NCBI GenBank assembly: GCA_029776555.1
Contig: JAKOSZ010000162.1
Location: 1-8,391, forward strand
Length of the DNA: 8,391 nt
Source: Bacillota bacterium
GTDB lineage: Bacteria > Bacillota > Clostridia > Acetivibrionales > JAKOSZ01
Direction of reading: 5' to 3'
Part shown: piece by piece, positions 6,207 through 8,391 of the stretch
How positions within the stretch are numbered: the first letter of the stretch is position 1
Layout of the letters: the number at the start of each line of letters is the position of its first letter
Notes under the pieces: model-generated
The model's database searches: none
Seen by the model: only the letters and a program-made list of their open reading frames with translations
Told to the model about the DNA's origin: nothing
Position numbers and translations under genes: made by a program

Positions 6207-6234
6207 TGATATAAGCAAGGCCTTCCTTATATCA
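6207..6234 (-). other. Linker hairpin between aptamer and switching arms
   Basis: A nine-pair stem (UGAUAUAAG / CUUAUAUCA) with a ten-base loop lies in the leader between aptamer P1 and arm A. It has no U-tract. It may act as a spacer helix that brings the A-B loop near aptamer loop L5. Confidence 0.5.
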
Positions 6235-6257
6235 CTCAACCCCAGGAGTTTCATCCA

Positions 6258-6429
6258 ATGTGTAAACAGGTCTCCCGACTTGGCCTCTTCCTACTCTGGC
6301 GTCTTCCCATCTTACGACAGTGACTTTATGCCATTTCGTCCGCTTCACGGTTACTGGGATAGTCCGGAAATCTCATCCGAGTTCCCTCGGCATCCTTTGG
6401 ATGCCGGCACTTCAGGTGCGGATACACAT
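6258..6429 (-). promoter_or_regulatory. Cobalamin riboswitch aptamer
   Basis: The closing helix P1 is formed by AUGUGUA (6429-6423) and UACACAU (6264-6258). Inside are the class landmarks in order. A side hairpin of eight pairs lies at 6406-6388. It is followed by the conserved GAGGGAA...GAUGAGAUUUCCGGACUAUCCCAGUAACCG element, which lies in 6388-6346. Next is the CACUG...UGGGAAGAC element (about 6322-6302) with loop L5. The B12 box AAGUCGGGAGACCUG ends the core (6281-6267). The element matches the cobalamin (AdoCbl class I type) riboswitch pattern and lies upstream of a binding-protein-dependent transporter, as expected. Confidence 0.93.
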
Positions 6430-6445
6430 GTTATTCATTTTGCAT

Positions 6446-6474
6446 AGTGTAGCATGTCCATAAGGGTTTGTCAA
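6446..6474 (-). promoter_or_regulatory. Sigma-A promoter of the btuFCD operon
   Basis: On the minus strand a perfect -35 TTGACA (6469-6474) is 17 bases from TACACT (6446-6451), which is preceded by the extended -10 TG. Transcription would start near 6439, just upstream of the aptamer, giving a leader of about 345 bases before btuF. Bases 6475-6613 between this promoter and the repeats hold nothing I recognise. Confidence 0.8.
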
Positions 6475-6613
6475 TACAGGAAGGCCTTATCCTTTTCATT
6501 GAGAAATGTCCTTTAAAATCGGTCAGGGAACACTTCCGCCGGGCAAGAGACAGCCTGAAGAAGGAAACGTCCACTTCATGTGGTCATCGGTTAATGGTAT
6601 TAATTGCCAAAAC

Positions 6614-6685
6614 GGGACAAGGAACCTGTCCCCTTGTCCCAAAATGGCAGGAAATAGTAAAAAGGGACAAGGAACCTGTCCCCTT
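6614..6685. repeat. Pair of palindromic interspersed repeat units
   Basis: Two copies of a palindromic unit (6611-6635 and 6661-6685, 24 of 25 bases alike) lie exactly 50 bases apart. The core is GGGACAAGGAACCTGTCCCC, with GGGACA / TGTCCC arms. An extra GTCCC follows copy 1, allowing a nine-pair stem GGGACAAGG / CCTTGTCCC there. Copy 2 ends inside the spoVT stop codon. On the minus strand it forms a hairpin followed by five U, so it can serve as the spoVT terminator. From memory, similar GGGACAGGTTCC-type units are scattered through genomes of some Clostridia. No transposase is present here. Confidence 0.7.
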
Positions 6686-7238
6686 ATTGCTCCATTTGTT
6701 TCCCCAGGAAACCTGCCGCCGATTGGGCAAGCTTGATTTCCACTTCGCCCATCTGGGCGTTAGGATCGGTTGAAAGCAGCAACACCGCGCCTATAGGATC
6801 GCCTTCCGAGATAATAGGTGAAATAACCTGAGCCGTGTACTTCTTATCGGCGCTTTCATCCATTATTATGGATATGGCTCTGTCCTCAGGAGATTTTACA
6901 ACAAGGGTTGCCTTTTCTTCGATAACCCTCTCAAGGTCGGCGCTCAGCGGCTTTTCAAGATACTCTCTCCTGGAAGCCCCTGAAACCGCTATTATGGTAT
7001 CCTTATCGGATATGCAGGTAATATGTCCGACGGTCCTGTGAAGGGACTCGGCATATTGAGCGGCAAAGTCACTCAGCTCTCCAATGGGAGAGTATTTTTT
7101 AAGAATGATCTCACCCTCTTTATCGGTAAATATCTCAAGGGGGTCTCCTTCTCTTATCCTTAAAGTCCGCCTTATCTCCTTCGGTATAACGATCCTTCCG
7201 AGATCGTCTATCCTCCTTACTATTCCGGTAGCTTTCAT
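6684..7238 (-). CDS. spoVT: Stage V sporulation transcriptional regulator SpoVT
   Basis: This 184-residue protein is the forespore regulator SpoVT, which in B. subtilis adjusts sigma-G-dependent genes and affects spore coat and germination. The N-terminal AbrB-type swapped-hairpin DNA-binding domain (1-50) reads ATGIVRRIDDLGRIVIPKEI and TLRIREGDPLEIF, nearly identical to B. subtilis. A GAF-like domain (about 55-180) follows, containing YAESLHRTVGHITCISDKD and GDPIGAVLLLSTD and ending AAGFLGKQMEQ. The ATG at 7236-7238 has AAGGAGG eight bases upstream. A longer in-frame reading from 7367 begins upstream of the predicted transcription start and lacks family similarity. A sigma-G-type promoter precedes the gene. 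The stop codon overlaps the end of a palindromic repeat. SpoVT is slightly longer than the 178 residues of B. subtilis. Confidence 0.97.
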   Translation of the reverse strand: MKATGIVRRIDDLGRIVIPKEIRRTLRIREGDPLEIFTDKEGEIILKKYSPIGELSDFAAQYAESLHRTVGHITCISDKDTIIAVSGASRREYLEKPLSADLERVIEEKATLVVKSPEDRAISIIMDESADKKYTAQVISPIISEGDPIGAVLLLSTDPNAQMGEVEIKLAQSAAGFLGKQMEQ

Positions 7239-7349
7239 CGTTTTTACCTCCTTAAGAGTAAATTTTGTAAGGAAACCTGCTGCGATTTGACCCGGGAAAA
7301 TCTGAACGCTTTTATTCCCTGAATCCGTTTTGCGAAATTTCTTTATCCT

Positions 7350-7379
7350 TAGTATTGATTCTTTCATAAAGTTTTATAC
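7350..7379 (-). promoter_or_regulatory. Probable sigma-G promoter of spoVT
   Basis: On the minus strand GTATA (7375-7379) matches the sigma-G -35 pattern GHATR. Eighteen bases on, AATACTA (7350-7356) matches the -10 CATWHTA at six of seven positions. The start would be near 7342, about 100 bases before the ATG. spoVT is a known sigma-G target in B. subtilis, which supports the reading. Confidence 0.6.
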
Positions 7380-7426
7380 ATTACAGGTGAATTATGATTA
7401 TTTTAAAGCTTTTTTCATAAAACAAC

Positions 7427-7450
7427 AAAAAAACCGGCTTTAAGCCGGTT
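7427..7450 (-). terminator. Intrinsic terminator after the foldase gene
   Basis: On the minus strand AACCGGCTT and AAGCCGGTT form a strong stem with a minimal loop, followed by seven U. It lies 43 bases after the stop codon at 7494. A second small stem (AACCGA / TCGGTT) lies just upstream. It separates the foldase gene from spoVT. Confidence 0.85.
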
Positions 7451-7493
7451 CACCTTAAACCGAAAGGTTATATCGGTTCTGTTTATTGTCCCA

Positions 7494-8391
7494 TTACAGT
7501 TTTATGGAATTATAAACTTTTTCGTTCTTTTCAAGTTTGTACTTACTTTCTTCCACCCACTTCTGCAGGTATTCGGTAAAATATTTCATGTTCTGCAGGT
7601 AAGCCCTGAGCTGTTCCTTTAACTCCTCAAAGGTGGTCCTCTTTTCAAGTTTGACCACATGATAGCCAAACTCGGTCCTAATGACATCCACGTCGCCGAC
7701 TTCGGCTTTGAAAGCCCATTCGGGGAACTCTTCCACAAGCCTGTCGTTGCTGGTGAGCAGCTGCCCGGTTATGCTGAAGGTAAACACGCCCTTGTTTTCG
7801 ATTTTTGAAGGGTCTTCGGAAAACTCCTCCACCAGGTCTTCCATTTTCTCTCCTGCCTTAATCCTGTTCAAAACATCGTTGGCCTTGTTCTCCGCCTCTT
7901 TTACCTTTTCCTCGGGAAGGTCTTTGCCTTCGTCATCCATTGTCCTGAAAAGGATATGCCTTACCGAAACATAGTCATACTCGTCTTTCTTGCTCTCATA
8001 CTCTTTTTTCAGTTCTTCATCGCTGAAATTGATATTTTCCAGCTGCGACGCCCTGAACTTCTCGGTTATGACGTTATCCATAAAGAATTTCTCGTAATCC
8101 CCCAAGGTTACCCCGTAAATGTCTCTTAACATTTTGTTGGCTTCCGACCTGCCGCCCCAGCTTTCTATCTGGGCGTCAAGGTCCTCTCTTACCTGCTTTT
8201 TCTCTTCATTTGTCAGCTTAATCCCGCTCTCCTGCGCTTTAATCAGCTCCACCTTGTACTCGTGAGCCCTTTCAAGGGCCGACTGCTTTACAAAGTCCCC
8301 TATGGTACCCTCGTCCAGCTTGGCGTCCCAGTCCGTAATACCCATCATTTCTGAAAACTGAGCCTTTGTAACGCCAAGGATTATCTTGAAT
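7494..8391 (-). CDS. Parvulin-type peptidyl-prolyl isomerase (PrsA/SurA-like), 5' end cut by the window
   Basis: The frame is open to the window edge; 298 complete codons are visible and the true start lies upstream. The protein is a SurA/PrsA-type foldase that helps proteins fold outside the membrane. The N-terminal chaperone part (FKIILGVTKAQFSEMMGITDWD at the edge, then helices rich in K/E) carries EKFRASQLENINFSDEELKKEY before the isomerase domain. The parvulin (PpiC) domain runs from about base 7985 to 7635. It begins VSVRHILFRT and ends EFGYHVVKLEKR, with the two conserved histidines in RHIL and GYH. An acidic/lysine-rich helix forms the C-terminus. The GGxLG-type motif of many parvulins is replaced by NKGVFTFSITGQ. 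A lipoprotein signal would be outside the window, so PrsA itself cannot be confirmed. Such a gene commonly precedes spoVT in Clostridia. Confidence 0.88.
   Translation of the reverse strand, partial: FKIILGVTKAQFSEMMGITDWDAKLDEGTIGDFVKQSALERAHEYKVELIKAQESGIKLTNEEKKQVREDLDAQIESWGGRSEANKMLRDIYGVTLGDYEKFFMDNVITEKFRASQLENINFSDEELKKEYESKKDEYDYVSVRHILFRTMDDEGKDLPEEKVKEAENKANDVLNRIKAGEKMEDLVEEFSEDPSKIENKGVFTFSITGQLLTSNDRLVEEFPEWAFKAEVGDVDVIRTEFGYHVVKLEKRTTFEELKEQLRAYLQNMKYFTEYLQKWVEESKYKLEKNEKVYNSIKL

Noticed and set aside
6477..6488. AGGAAGGCCTT shared with the leader hairpin near 6217-6228
   Set aside because: Eleven bases containing a palindromic AAGGCCTT can match by chance, and neither copy extends further.
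6485..6610. Degraded gene or second riboswitch between the btuF promoter and the repeats
   Set aside because: No conserved motif, paired scaffold or recognisable peptide was seen on either strand.
6611..6685. The two repeats as a small CRISPR array
   Set aside because: There are only two units with a single 25-base spacer, the unit is strongly palindromic, no cas gene is present, and one unit overlaps a stop codon.
6468..6773. Plus-strand frame of about 101 codons across the palindromic repeats
   Set aside because: Its peptides come from the repeat unit read in frame, and the end is antisense to spoVT; no family is recognised.
6684..7367. Longer SpoVT reading of 227 codons
   Set aside because: The extra 43 residues have no family counterpart and begin upstream of the predicted transcription start; the ATG at 7238 has an ideal ribosome binding site.

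Overview
All supported genes in this window lie on the minus strand. They form a conserved sporulation, cell-division and RNA-housekeeping neighbourhood of an endospore-forming Firmicute, most likely a member of the Clostridia. The evidence is the set of spore genes (spoVT, yabP, yabQ), a standalone MazG, an HU gene next to the S4-domain gene rqcP, a SurA/PrsA-type foldase before spoVT, and strong AGGAGG-type ribosome binding sites. Genus cannot be told from the sequence. The layout resembles the Bacillus subtilis order spoVT-yabM-mazG(yabN)-yabO-yabP-yabQ-divIC.

In order of transcription (high to low coordinates): (1) 8391-7494, the 3' part of a parvulin-type peptidyl-prolyl isomerase, closed by an intrinsic terminator at 7427-7450. 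(2) spoVT at 7238-6684 with a good sigma-G-type promoter; its stop codon touches one of two copies of a palindromic interspersed repeat (6614-6685). (3) A vitamin B12 uptake unit: sigma-A promoter, cobalamin riboswitch aptamer (6429-6258), a switching leader (6181-6097), then btuF, btuC and btuD (6092-3309) and a terminator. It sits where B. subtilis has yabM. (4) mazG and hup (3111-1989), preceded by an A+T-rich stretch with a 32-bp tandem repeat. (5) rqcP (1747-1508) with its own promoter and terminator. (6) yabP, yabQ and divIC (1370-115), closed by a terminator at 48-68. The next gene downstream is outside the window.

How they work together: BtuF captures cobalamin outside the membrane and BtuC/BtuD pump it in, while the riboswitch turns the unit down when cobalamin is plentiful. 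SpoVT regulates late forespore genes, and YabP/YabQ act in spore coat and cortex formation. DivIC is a divisome protein, RqcP works on stalled large ribosomal subunits, MazG hydrolyses NTPs and HU compacts DNA.

The most informative non-coding signal is the btuF leader. Four pairing arms, plus a six-base match between aptamer loop L5 and leader loop L13, give a complete model for sequestering the ribosome binding site. No clearly new gene system was seen; the genes are all recognisable families. The unusual points are the placement of the B12 unit, the repeats, and several leader structures.
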